Source: Micavibrio sp.
Lineage (GTDB): Bacteria > Pseudomonadota > Alphaproteobacteria > Micavibrionales > Micavibrionaceae
DNA length: 64,000 nt
Direction of reading: 5' to 3'
Assembly: GCA_026989265.1 (NCBI GenBank)
Contig: JALSJP010000001.1
Coordinates: 222,471 to 286,470, forward strand
Shown here: positions 27,104 to 36,008 of the stretch, piece after piece
Layout of the letters: the number at the start of each line of letters is the position of its first letter
How positions within the stretch are numbered: the stretch's first letter is position 1
Program-made: the position numbers and the translations under genes
The notes under the pieces: model-generated
Databases searched by the model: none
What the model saw: the letters and a program-made list of their open reading frames with translations, nothing else
Told to the model about the DNA's origin: nothing

Positions 27104-27646
27104 ATGATAGTTATGCGTCCCTTCCTTACTTTAGTTCTAGCTCTTACTTTCTCACTTCCTGCCACAGCAGGAGTTAATGATGACGTAGAGCAAAAAGGTC
27201 AATACTGGCAAAGAGTTCACACCTCATCAGCTCTTTATCTGCGCGGCCCCAAAGCTCAGCAAATGCTAAACAGGAATATAGCAAGATGCGTTACTGAACT
27301 GCGTGAGCTTGAGCGTTTAGGCGCGATAAAAGATGCAATTCCTCATTATCTTGACGGCCTAGTCCTTAGCGAAGATGAAGCAAAGCTAGCTGGATGGGAT
27401 TCTCCTGAGCGTGATAAAGAGCTATTCGCAGAGCATTCCGACTATATCGACTTTGAAGGCTGCATGCTTGCAAAAGGTTGGGAGCGCATTAAATATGTTC
27501 CATTCGATGTAGCAAAAGATGCGCGTGATAACTATAAAAATACTCACACTAGCTATAGAGATGATGAAAAAACAGCTAAGTATAATACAATTGTAAAGAA
27601 AAAGAAGAAGCCACGTGAGAATAACTATAAAAATCTTAACGATTAA
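27104..27646 (+). CDS. Exported hypothetical protein with basic tail
   Basis: The 180-residue protein has a signal peptide (MRPFLTLVLALTFSLPATAG), a helical mature domain with two Cys (RNIARCVTELRELE; DFEGCMLAKGWERI), and a Lys-rich C-terminus (TIVKKKKKPRENNYKN). A TTG at 27080 is in frame upstream, but ATG 27104 (or 27113) fits the signal peptide better. No family was recognised. It is followed by a strong hairpin terminator shared with the convergent glycosyltransferase gene. Confidence 0.7.
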   Translation: MIVMRPFLTLVLALTFSLPATAGVNDDVEQKGQYWQRVHTSSALYLRGPKAQQMLNRNIARCVTELRELERLGAIKDAIPHYLDGLVLSEDEAKLAGWDSPERDKELFAEHSDYIDFEGCMLAKGWERIKYVPFDVAKDARDNYKNTHTSYRDDEKTAKYNTIVKKKKKPRENNYKNLND

Positions 27647-27669
27647 TAAGATGCTTAATTAAAATCATT

Positions 27670-27707
27670 AAAAGCTGGTCGTTAAGTTATACGCGTCCAG
27701 CTTTTTT
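27670..27707 (+). terminator. Rho-independent terminator between convergent genes
   Basis: AAAAGCTGG (27670-27678) pairs perfectly with CCAGCTTTT (27697-27705), followed by further T. The A-run on the other side allows it to work in both directions. It overlaps the last codons of the convergent glycosyltransferase gene. Confidence 0.75.
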
Positions 27708-28659
27708 CTATTCCATCTTTAACCATATCAACGCTTAAACTCCCCATTAAACATGGGGCTGTTTTACTGTCATATCCTTCATAGTCAATAAGCTCATCAA
27801 AGCTTTCAGGCGTAGATATATAAGCAGCATTTGCCCCCCACGGTTTATATATATGCGGATAGCTAGGGCCAAATAAGCCAAATGTAGGAATGCCCGCCGC
27901 AGCCGCGCAATGCATAAGCCCCGAATCATTGCCCAAATAAAAATCACAGCGCGCTATAGTCGCCGCAGCCGTAGCAGGGTCAGCCTTAGCGATAATATCA
28001 AGCTGCTTATCTTTGGGAATGGAGGCAAGAACGGCGCGCGCGGCCTCCTCCTCATTTGGCGCAGCAAATACAGCCACGCGAGCATTAGGCATAAAGCTAT
28101 GCGTCGAAGTCATCCAACTTATAATTTCAATAAACCTATCTTCAGACCATGTCTTGCCCGCCCAGTTAGAAGTAGGCCCTACGCCAAGCACTATCCCTTC
28201 TCCTTCAGGAATAAGGGCGCGTGCCTTTTTTAATTGAGAATCACTAAACCATAATCTAGGCGGCGGAATCTCATCAATCCTCAAAACCGAGGCATTTTGT
28301 TCTACCTTGTGCAGCGATTTATCAACATAACTGCCATAAATATATCGCTTACGAGAACGCACTAGGCGCGATACCGCAGAATTTCTTAAATCCACAACAA
28401 TATCAAATTTTGTGCCTATAACTTGCTTCCACAGATCAAACCAATGAGCATTATATTTACGTTTATTAATCGGTATAATGCGCTCTAATGCGGGAAATCC
28501 CTCAAATAGAGACGCGGTCAAAGAACCGCAACATACCGTAAATTTGGCATTGGGGTTTTGCTCATGCAAATAATTAAGCAAGCCAGTTGATAAAACAGCA
28601 TCGCCAATTCGACTAGATGTGATAAATAATATATGTTTAGAATTTAAATTTAAGGTCAT
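27682..28659 (-). CDS. Glycosyltransferase family 9 (heptosyltransferase-like)
   Basis: The 325-residue protein has the GT9 hallmarks of ADP-heptose:LPS heptosyltransferases. These are the N-terminal ILFITSSRIGDAVLSTGLLN, the FDIVVDLRNSAVSRLVRSRK strand, GVGPTSNWAGKTW..DRF, and the nucleotide-binding YLGNDSGLMHCAAAAGIPT with TFGLFGPSYPHIYKPWG. It would add heptose or a similar sugar to the LPS inner core at the cytoplasmic face of the inner membrane. It is divergent from ygfZ with only nine bases between the start codons. Confidence 0.9.
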   Translation of the reverse strand: MTLNLNSKHILFITSSRIGDAVLSTGLLNYLHEQNPNAKFTVCCGSLTASLFEGFPALERIIPINKRKYNAHWFDLWKQVIGTKFDIVVDLRNSAVSRLVRSRKRYIYGSYVDKSLHKVEQNASVLRIDEIPPPRLWFSDSQLKKARALIPEGEGIVLGVGPTSNWAGKTWSEDRFIEIISWMTSTHSFMPNARVAVFAAPNEEEAARAVLASIPKDKQLDIIAKADPATAAATIARCDFYLGNDSGLMHCAAAAGIPTFGLFGPSYPHIYKPWGANAAYISTPESFDELIDYEGYDSKTAPCLMGSLSVDMVKDGIEKSWTRIT

Positions 28660-28668
28660 TACATTAAT

Positions 28669-29367
28669 ATGTCACAAGAAGCTTTTTTCACAACCCTAAA
28701 AAACCGCGGGCAGGTTAAAATATCAGGAAAAGATAGGCGCTCTTTCCTGCAAAACCTTATCACTAACGATATGAATTTATTAGACGAGCAAAACATAGTT
28801 TATTCATGCTTACTAACCCCGCAAGGGAAATTCCTGTTTGACTTTTTTATTAGCCAATCAAATGAAATGCTGATTATTGATTGTGAGGGCGCAGAGCGTT
28901 CCCATGACCTTATCAAACTTCTTAATATGTATAAATTACGCGCTGATATTAATATAGAAGTAATAGAAAATGCGCCAGTCTACGCCATTATTGGCAGCCC
29001 TGATTACGGCTATAAAGACCCGCGCCATAAGGATATGGGCTATCGATCATACGAAAAACCAGACGACCTGCCCGAGCAGAATTTCGATAGATGGGATTAC
29101 TTACGGATATCCCTATCTATTCCAGATGGCAGCCGCGATATGATAGTGGGCAGATCTACCTTGCTTGAATGTAATATAGATAAGTTAAACGGAGTCTCGT
29201 TTGATAAAGGCTGCTATATCGGGCAAGAAATAACCGCGCGTATGCATTATCGTGGCTTGGTCAAAAAGCATTTGCGCACCGTTAAGTTAGACGAGCTACA
29301 AGATGGCGCAGAACTACGCTCCTCTTGCCGTGATATAGGGTTGGCGTTAGTGAAAACGTTCGGCTGA
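28669..29367 (+). CDS. ygfZ: YgfZ/GcvT-like folate-binding Fe-S protein
   Basis: The 232-residue protein carries the YgfZ signature KGCYIGQEITARMHYRG at about residues 183-199, plus KISGKDRRSFLQNLITNDM near the N-terminus. YgfZ uses tetrahydrofolate to help assemble or repair Fe-S clusters in certain enzymes such as MiaB. It is shorter than E. coli YgfZ (about 326) but usual for the alphaproteobacterial form. It is nine bases from the divergent glycosyltransferase start and convergent with ppdK. Confidence 0.92.
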   Translation: MSQEAFFTTLKNRGQVKISGKDRRSFLQNLITNDMNLLDEQNIVYSCLLTPQGKFLFDFFISQSNEMLIIDCEGAERSHDLIKLLNMYKLRADINIEVIENAPVYAIIGSPDYGYKDPRHKDMGYRSYEKPDDLPEQNFDRWDYLRISLSIPDGSRDMIVGRSTLLECNIDKLNGVSFDKGCYIGQEITARMHYRGLVKKHLRTVKLDELQDGAELRSSCRDIGLALVKTFG

Positions 29368-29407
29368 ATATTCGTGGTATAAGCATGAGCATTGCCTTAT
29401 TTCTAAT

Positions 29408-32104
29408 TTAAGCCCTCTTTTTAATATCAACCCTCTTAGCATTACCCGCGCGGATAGATGCTTGCGAGGCGGCAAGCCTTGCAATTGGCACGCGATACGG
29501 CGAACAAGATACATAATCAAGCCCCACGTTTTCACAAAAAGCAATAGAAGCAGGATCGCCGCCATGCTCACCGCAAATTCCAAGTTTAATATCAGGGCGC
29601 GCGCTACGCCCTTTATCGCAAGCAATATCAACAAGTGCGCCAACGCCTTCAACATCTATTGATACAAACGGGTCACGCTCATAAATGGCTTTTTCCGTGT
29701 AATAAGGCAGGAAGCTAGACGCATCATCGCGGCTCATCCCAAGCGCAGTTTGCGTAAGGTCATTCGTGCCAAAGCTAAAGAAATCGGCACTTTCCGCGAT
29801 TTTATCTGCCGTAAGGGCGGCTCTTGGAAGCTCAATCATCGTGCCAACGAGATATTCCACGCTAGAGCCTTTATCTGCAAACACGTCTTGCGCTGCATTT
29901 TCCACAACTTCGCGCATAAGCTCAAGCTCTTTTACCGCGCTAACAAGGGGTATCATAACTTCAGGAATAACGGCTTCACCAGTTTTTACAGATACATTAA
30001 CCGCCGCCTCAAATATAGCATGAGCCTGCATCTCGTAAATCTCGGGATAGGTAATGCCAAGGCGACACCCTCTATGCCCTAGCATAGGATTTGACTCGGA
30101 TAATTCAGATAAGCGCAAGCGCACCCTCCCCTCATCAAGCCCAGCAGCCCGCGCAAATGATACAATATCCGCATCATTATGCGGCAAGAACTCATGCAAT
30201 GGCGGGTCAAGTAAGCGCACAGTAACAGGCAGTCCGCGCATGATTTCAAATAGCTTTTCAAAATCCGCGCATTGCTCTGGCAATAATTTATCCAAAGCAG
30301 CTTTGCGCTCTGCCCCATCACTAGCAAAAATCATCTCACGGATATTTTGAATGCGCTGCGCGTCAAAGAACATATGTTCAGTGCGACAAAGTCCAATACC
30401 TTCCGCGCCAAATGTTATCGCTGTTTGGGCATCAAGCGGGGTTTCTGCATTTGTGCGAACTTTCATGCGACGGCGCGCATCCGCCCATTCCATGATTTTA
30501 GCAAAATCAGCGGAAAGCTCTGGTTTAACCGTATCAACGCTTCCAAGCATAACCTCACCGCTAGAGCCATCAATAGTGACTATATCGCCCTCTTTAATTT
30601 CAACGCCATCTTTGCGAATAATTCTTTCATGCTGATTGATATAAAGATCACCAGCACCAGCAACGCAAGGCTTACCCATTCCGCGAGCCACAACGGCGGC
30701 ATGTGAAGTCATCCCCCCGCGAGAGGTTAAAATCCCAGCAGCAACATGCATTCCGTGGATATCTTCGGGTGAAGTTTCTTGACGGCATAATATAACGGGC
30801 TCTCCCGCATGAGCCTTAATTTCTGCTTCATCAGCGCTAAATACTACTATGCCTGACGCTGCGCCCGGTGAGGCAGGAAGCCCCTTTGCAATGACATTGC
30901 GCTTAGCAGCAGGGTCTAATGTAGGGTGTAATAGTTGGTCAAGTGATTGCGGCTCAATTCTAAGAAGTGCCTCTTCTTCCGTGATAAGTCCCTCATTAAC
31001 CATATCAACGGCAATTTTAAGTGCGGCGGCGGCTGTGCGCTTACCGTTACGGGTCTGCAACATATAAAGCTTGCCCTTTTGCACCGTAAACTCAATATCT
31101 TGAATCTCGCGGAAATGCTTTTCCAGTTTATGGCGCAAATCATCAAGCTGCGCGAACACTTCGGGCATTGTCTCTTCCATAGATGGCTTATCACTGCCCT
31201 CTTTTTCGCGCCCTTTAATGGTCAAAGATTGCGGAGTTCTAATGCCCGCGACCACGTCCTCACCTTGGGCATTTATAAGATACTCGCCATAGAAATAATT
31301 CTCACCCGTAGATGGATCGCGAGTAAACGCCACGCCTGTAGAGCAATCATCGCCCATATTACCAAACACCATGGCTTGCACATTAACGCCCGTTCCCCAG
31401 CTTGCGGGGATATCATTGATTTTGCGATAAGTTATAGCTCTAGGAACCATCCATGAGCTAAATACCGCGCTAATCGCGCCCCATAATTGCTCCTTAGGGT
31501 CATCAGGAAAAGGCTTGCCCAGCTCGCGCTCAACTAAGGCTTTATACTCGCCAACAATTTCCTTCCAGCCCGAAGCTGTAATATCAGTATCTTGTCGCAA
31601 ATCTTCATCACGCTTATAAGTATCTAAAATATCTTCGAAATCATGATGCTCAAGCCCCATTACAACATCACCATACATCTGGATAAAACGCCTGTATGAA
31701 TCCCAAGCGAATCGCTCATCGCCTGATTGCTTGGCAAGCCCAATCACTGTTTCATCATTAAGCCCAAGATTAAGCACAGTATCCATCATCCCTGGCATAG
31801 ATACGCGCGCACCCGAGCGAACGGACACAAGCAACGGGTTTTCATTAGATCCAAACCCCATATTCATGGATTTTTCAAGTGTAGATATAGCATCTTCAAC
31901 TTGGAGCATAAGCTCAGATGGGTACTCATTGCCATTGTCATAGTAATGAGTGCAAACTTCGGTAGTAATCGTAAAGCCAGCAGGAACAGGCAGGCCAAGG
32001 CTCGCCATTTCCGCCAGATTACAGCCCTTACCGCCAAGAAGATTACGCATAGTAGCGTTGCCGTCATTATTATCTTTGCCGAAATTATAAACCCATTTGG
32101 TCAT
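29408..32104 (-). CDS. ppdK: Pyruvate, phosphate dikinase
   Basis: The 898-residue enzyme interconverts pyruvate + ATP + Pi and phosphoenolpyruvate + AMP + PPi. It has the N-terminal ATP-grasp part (LLGGKGCNLAEMASLGLPVPAG), the phospho-His domain motif GILTSRGGMTSHAAVVARGMGK (catalytic His of TSHA), and the C-terminal PEP-binding barrel (RTEHMFFDAQRI, MLGHRGCRLGITYPEI, FFSFGTNDLTQTALG, ICGEHGGDPASI). Full length. It gives a reversible link between glycolysis and gluconeogenesis. It is alone on this strand and convergent with ygfZ. Confidence 0.97.
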   Translation of the reverse strand: MTKWVYNFGKDNNDGNATMRNLLGGKGCNLAEMASLGLPVPAGFTITTEVCTHYYDNGNEYPSELMLQVEDAISTLEKSMNMGFGSNENPLLVSVRSGARVSMPGMMDTVLNLGLNDETVIGLAKQSGDERFAWDSYRRFIQMYGDVVMGLEHHDFEDILDTYKRDEDLRQDTDITASGWKEIVGEYKALVERELGKPFPDDPKEQLWGAISAVFSSWMVPRAITYRKINDIPASWGTGVNVQAMVFGNMGDDCSTGVAFTRDPSTGENYFYGEYLINAQGEDVVAGIRTPQSLTIKGREKEGSDKPSMEETMPEVFAQLDDLRHKLEKHFREIQDIEFTVQKGKLYMLQTRNGKRTAAAALKIAVDMVNEGLITEEEALLRIEPQSLDQLLHPTLDPAAKRNVIAKGLPASPGAASGIVVFSADEAEIKAHAGEPVILCRQETSPEDIHGMHVAAGILTSRGGMTSHAAVVARGMGKPCVAGAGDLYINQHERIIRKDGVEIKEGDIVTIDGSSGEVMLGSVDTVKPELSADFAKIMEWADARRRMKVRTNAETPLDAQTAITFGAEGIGLCRTEHMFFDAQRIQNIREMIFASDGAERKAALDKLLPEQCADFEKLFEIMRGLPVTVRLLDPPLHEFLPHNDADIVSFARAAGLDEGRVRLRLSELSESNPMLGHRGCRLGITYPEIYEMQAHAIFEAAVNVSVKTGEAVIPEVMIPLVSAVKELELMREVVENAAQDVFADKGSSVEYLVGTMIELPRAALTADKIAESADFFSFGTNDLTQTALGMSRDDASSFLPYYTEKAIYERDPFVSIDVEGVGALVDIACDKGRSARPDIKLGICGEHGGDPASIAFCENVGLDYVSCSPYRVPIARLAASQASIRAGNAKRVDIKKRA

Positions 32105-32173
32105 TTAACCTGAACTCCTGATGAAATTTTAAATTTGACCATTGTTTAGCATATAATGATTGATAAAATAAAG

Positions 32174-32698
32174 CTAAATAAGCTCTTTAACCATCATAAG
32201 GCTTAGATTTTCATCAATTGGCTTGAATTCACCAATTGCAACTTGCTTTCGGTCATAACAAAGCCCCGCCCCATCAGGGATATATCCCATACGAACATAG
32301 AGCCGCTGCGCAGCGCCAAAAGAGCTATCCATGCCAACGGCTATGCCCATTTCCTTATAATTTTTGACCCGCGCCATAGACTCGCAATACTCAATCAAAG
32401 CGCAGCCCACCCCGCGCCTCCGATATTTAGAAAGCACATTTAAATCCTGAATTTCTGGAATAGAGCATTTCTTGAAATATGCATATTTAGGTTGCCAGTT
32501 CAAAATACAATAACCAATATTAATTGATTCGAGTGACGCTGTAATAATTACAAGCTCGCCATTTTTATGACGCTCTATGCATCTCTCATAATAATCCCTA
32601 TCAATATGAAAGCTAAAGCTATCAAGCGCATCCCAAAATTGACTAGAGTTATCATTGTTAAACTCTTCTATAATCAACGATGGATCTTGCATACTCAT
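32174..32698 (-). CDS. GNAT-family N-acetyltransferase
   Basis: The 174-residue protein has the GNAT acetyl-CoA-binding motif LSKYRRRGVGCALIEYCESMA at about residues 92-112, followed by the GAAQRLYVRMGYIPDGAGLCY motif B. Substrate unknown. AGGAAAG lies just upstream of the start. It lies between ppdK and a divergent small exported protein gene. It is intact, unlike the relic at 7010-7228. Confidence 0.85.
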   Translation of the reverse strand: MSMQDPSLIIEEFNNDNSSQFWDALDSFSFHIDRDYYERCIERHKNGELVIITASLESINIGYCILNWQPKYAYFKKCSIPEIQDLNVLSKYRRRGVGCALIEYCESMARVKNYKEMGIAVGMDSSFGAAQRLYVRMGYIPDGAGLCYDRKQVAIGEFKPIDENLSLMMVKELI

Positions 32699-32749
32699 TC
32701 ACTTTCCTACTACCCTAGATAAGTAATTACATTTTCAAAGAGTAAATCA

Positions 32750-33175
32750 ATGACAAACATAACTAAACTACTATTTTACACTATTATGGCATTTATTTTC
32801 ATCTCTGCGCCAGCGGTAGCGGAAGAAGAAAAATCAAATAATGGTAAAATGAGAAGCGTAAGCTGGAATACACCGAAGCCAAAAGAAAAGGTTATTGAGG
32901 AAAAAGTCGAGGAAGCAAAAGAAGAAGAAGAAGAAGAAGAAATTGAAACCGAACTTACCCCAGAAGAAAAACTTTGGAAAAAATACCAAGATTTAGCCTA
33001 TGGCAATAATGAAATAACTCCAGACGAAACCGATATTGTAGAAGAAAATGAGGTTGTGGCGGAAGAAAGTGACGCTAAAAGTCCTATGGGTATAGCTAGT
33101 ATTATAGAAGGATATAAAAAATCCCAAGAAAATAAGGGGAAAATGAATTCAAGGTCTTTTGGCAAAATAGATTGA
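32750..33175 (+). CDS. Exported Glu-rich coiled-coil protein
   Basis: The 141-residue protein has a signal peptide (LLFYTIMAFIFISAPAVAEE), then a highly acidic stretch (EKVEEAKEEEEEEEIETE, about residues 44-62) and a polar tail ending in GKMNSRSFGKID. It is probably disordered or coiled-coil in the periplasm. The stop overlaps the first possible start (TTG 33172) of the polyprenyl synthase gene, suggesting the two are co-transcribed. No family was recognised. Confidence 0.7.
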   Translation: MTNITKLLFYTIMAFIFISAPAVAEEEKSNNGKMRSVSWNTPKPKEKVIEEKVEEAKEEEEEEEIETELTPEEKLWKKYQDLAYGNNEITPDETDIVEENEVVAEESDAKSPMGIASIIEGYKKSQENKGKMNSRSFGKID

Positions 33176-33207
33176 AAAACAATCTAAAAGCTGCTCTAAA
33201 TCACAAT

Positions 33208-34224
33208 ATGCGAAATCAAGGCGTAGAACAGATTGAACAATCACAAGAAAGCCCGTTAGAGCTTATATCAAGCATGTTTGCGTCCGATATGTCGGAAGTA
33301 GATCGCTTGATTTTGGAAAATATGCAATCTGATGTTGCCGTCATACCTAAGCTTGCGCAATATATAATATCGGCTGGTGGAAAGCGTATCCGCCCGTTAC
33401 TAACGCTCGCATCTACTTCTATGTTTAATGGGGATATGAGTAAATCACATAATTTAGCTGCCGCCGTTGAGTTCATACATACCGCCACCCTTTTGCATGA
33501 TGACGTTGTCGATGAAAGCAATGAGCGCCGTGGGCAAAAGACTGCCAATCTTATATTCGGCAATCAAGCAAGCGTCCTTGTTGGGGATTTTCTGTTTTCT
33601 AAATCATTTCAAATGATGGTGAAAAGCGGCTCGCTAGAGATATTATCAATCCTATCTAATGCATCTGCCGTTATCGCGCAAGGTGAAGTGCTACAGCTAT
33701 CTGCTACCAATGATATAAATACAAAAATGCCACTATATCTTGATATAATAGAATCAAAGACTGCTGCGCTTTTTGCTGCTTCTTGTGAAGTTGGTGCGGT
33801 CATATCAAATCAGGATAAAGCGACAGTCACAGCAATGCGAAACTACGGCGCTAAATTAGGTGCAGCCTTCCAAATCATTGATGATGCACTTGATTATGCC
33901 GCCGACCAAAAGGCGCTAGGTAAAGATCTAGGCGATGATTTCAGGGAAGGCAAAATCACAGCTCCGATAATTTTTGCGCTTGAAAATGCCACGAAAGAAG
34001 AATACGAATTTTGGCAGCGCACTTTGGGCTATAAAGATCAAAAAGATGGTGATTTCGCGCGCGCTATGGAGATTATAACCGCTCATAATGCGTTAAACAA
34101 AACCATAGAGCTTGCAAAAACATATGCAAATGATGCTAGTAAATCTTTGAAAATTATAGATAACAGCGATGTTAAACACCTGCTTTGCGGCTTAACATCA
34201 TATATAATCACCCGAAGTTTTTAA
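33208..34224 (+). CDS. ispB: Polyprenyl (octaprenyl-type) diphosphate synthase
   Basis: The 338-residue trans-prenyltransferase has both aspartate-rich motifs, LLHDDVVDES (first DDxxD) and IIDDALDYA (second), plus GGKRIRPLL and the KTANLIFGNQASVLVGDFL region. It builds the long isoprenoid chain of ubiquinone (chain length cannot be read; octaprenyl is assumed). ATG 33208 is given, but TTG 33172, overlapping the previous stop as TTGA, would add 12 residues and allow coupled translation. The stop overlaps the next convergent gene by four bases. Confidence 0.93.
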   Translation: MRNQGVEQIEQSQESPLELISSMFASDMSEVDRLILENMQSDVAVIPKLAQYIISAGGKRIRPLLTLASTSMFNGDMSKSHNLAAAVEFIHTATLLHDDVVDESNERRGQKTANLIFGNQASVLVGDFLFSKSFQMMVKSGSLEILSILSNASAVIAQGEVLQLSATNDINTKMPLYLDIIESKTAALFAASCEVGAVISNQDKATVTAMRNYGAKLGAAFQIIDDALDYAADQKALGKDLGDDFREGKITAPIIFALENATKEEYEFWQRTLGYKDQKDGDFARAMEIITAHNALNKTIELAKTYANDASKSLKIIDNSDVKHLLCGLTSYIITRSF

Positions 34225-34745
34225 AATATTACATTAACAAGTGCGCCGTAAAGTAAAGCCAACGCGCCCATAATATTAAGCGGTAATGCTATAATAGTTG
34301 GAAAATATTCCTTTACCAAAAGCAGGTAGATCATAATAAATACTGGCGCTGATGATATAAAATACAGCTTTAACCCGTAAATATATACCTCAGGAAATAG
34401 CAGAAAACTAAGCGTTATAGTAATGACCATTATAGCAGCCAAAATTATATACCAAAGATTCGCTGTGTGAGCTAACAAAGGACTGCCCTTTAATAATATC
34501 CATATAATAGCAGGAATAGAAACCCAAAGCGCAATAAAAAGAGCCACTATATAAGCGGTAGTATCTTTAAAAAGATAATAGATAATATCGCTTTTACTGC
34601 CTGCAACGCCTATAATAGATGCTATATATGTAAGGCTTGCTATAGGTAAAAAGCGGCGAAAAAATATAGATAAGAAACCCTTTGGCAAGATGTGATCATT
34701 AACATCGCGCTCTAACCTTACCGTATATTGCTTGTTTTTGCCCAT
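34221..34745 (-). CDS. Polytopic inner-membrane hypothetical protein
   Basis: The 174-residue protein has about five membrane helices (for example FLPIASLTYIASIIGVAG, AYIVALFIALWVSIPAIIW, LWYIILAAIMVITITLSFLL, LYFISSAPVFIMIYLLLV, TIIALPLNIMGALALLYGAL). It has a short basic N-terminus. No family was recognised. It lies two bases downstream of the helicase-module gene on the same strand, so it is probably in its operon. Confidence 0.7.
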   Translation of the reverse strand: MGKNKQYTVRLERDVNDHILPKGFLSIFFRRFLPIASLTYIASIIGVAGSKSDIIYYLFKDTTAYIVALFIALWVSIPAIIWILLKGSPLLAHTANLWYIILAAIMVITITLSFLLFPEVYIYGLKLYFISSAPVFIMIYLLLVKEYFPTIIALPLNIMGALALLYGALVNVIF

Positions 34746-34747
34746 AT

Positions 34748-35809
34748 TTACTTCTTTAATTGCTGCAATATTGCAAACGGCGAGTCATCTGCATTTACTT
34801 TGGCATCCGCGGACATAATGCGAGGAGAGCCAGCTTTTTTAGGTCTTTTGCCCTTATCCTTATCCTTTTTCTTGGCTACATCTTTTTTCTTTTTGAAAGG
34901 CTTTTTAGTACCAGCAGTTGCAGCAGAATTTGAAGCCTTTCCCTTTTTCAAACGGAAAGTAGCAAGTTCTGGCTTTGTGTCCTTTGGTTTTGAGCCCTCT
35001 TGCTTATCTTCATCAATAACGATTTCATCCGCTGGATCATGGATTTTGCTATGCCCCATAGCTTCCAACACTTTGTATAAATCATCAATAGAAGAGCCAA
35101 GCCACTCTGCCATTTCATGGCGAGCCTGAAATTTACCAAGCTTTGCATTATCATAAACGCAGCTAATAACGCGGTCTAACATATCAATTCTAACCGCGCG
35201 ATTGCCATATAATGGATAGCCAATAGAGCTATAATATTGCTCATTTAAGTTATCGCCCTCTATTTTAACAGAGACAATGCCATCCGCAGGGACTTTGGCA
35301 GGCAGGTCACAATCATTAAATATTGACCAAAGCAAAGCCTTAAGCTTAACCGCGGCGGGCTTATTAAGAGCAGGAATAAACGCAAGCACAGGGCCAAGAC
35401 GGATTTTCTTTGCGCGCAAATCCGCCCTTGTTTCAGGCGTTAGCTTGTCAATCAAACCTTCAATATCTGAGCGCGGGGCAATGCCAAGCCCATCATATAC
35501 CTTTGCAGCAATCTGAGATACCGCGTCATCCTTAATAGCAATACCATTAGGAACTTCCAGCAATATAAGCGGCTCTAGCACTTCAGAAAAATATGTGTTC
35601 ATCCAAAGATTAAGAGCATTTTTCAATGCTTGCGCGTCATGTTTGAGAGTTTGCTCATTTTCAATGATATTAATAACAGGTTTTAGCGCTGCCTCACCCT
35701 TTGAAAGCGATGCAACTGCGATACCAGCCAAAGGATTGTTAAGCTTTTCCTGCCAAAATATTTGACCTTCAGGAGATATAGTAAATTGTGATATTTTTGA
35801 TTCTAACAT
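34748..35809 (-). CDS. Stand-alone C-terminal module of the alphaproteobacterial SF2 helicase
   Basis: The 353-residue protein looks like the last third of the approximately 1000-residue alphaproteobacterial helicase-related proteins. It contains EGQIFWQEKLNNPLAGIA, LTPETRADLRAKKIRLGPVL, AFIPALNKPAAVKLKALLWS, and GYPLYGNRAVRIDMLDRVIS, with a Lys-rich tail ending in DDSPFAILQQLKK. No Walker A/B or other SF2 motif is present, and the upstream 199 bases hold no helicase coding. The ATPase part is either lost or encoded elsewhere. The assignment is from memory of the family and moderately sure. The basic tail suggests nucleic-acid binding. Confidence 0.6.
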   Translation of the reverse strand: MLESKISQFTISPEGQIFWQEKLNNPLAGIAVASLSKGEAALKPVINIIENEQTLKHDAQALKNALNLWMNTYFSEVLEPLILLEVPNGIAIKDDAVSQIAAKVYDGLGIAPRSDIEGLIDKLTPETRADLRAKKIRLGPVLAFIPALNKPAAVKLKALLWSIFNDCDLPAKVPADGIVSVKIEGDNLNEQYYSSIGYPLYGNRAVRIDMLDRVISCVYDNAKLGKFQARHEMAEWLGSSIDDLYKVLEAMGHSKIHDPADEIVIDEDKQEGSKPKDTKPELATFRLKKGKASNSAATAGTKKPFKKKKDVAKKKDKDKGKRPKKAGSPRIMSADAKVNADDSPFAILQQLKK

Positions 35810-36008
35810 AGGCTTTCAATATATAATTATAACTAATGCAAGTATTAATGCCGTTTATCCTTGAGCGCATCAAGGTTTTTGTGTATTTTCTACAAAATTT
35901 ATACTTATTGCCAATTAAATGCCATGGCAGCATTAAATTTCATTCAAATATGGGTGAGGGTGAAAGCGGCAAATTCTCTGGCTCTGGACATATATCATTT
36001 GAGTGATT

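Noticed and set aside
35949..36005. 18-codon frame MGEGESGKFSGSGHISFE in the gap before hemW
   Set aside because: No start signal context or homology visible; likely chance.
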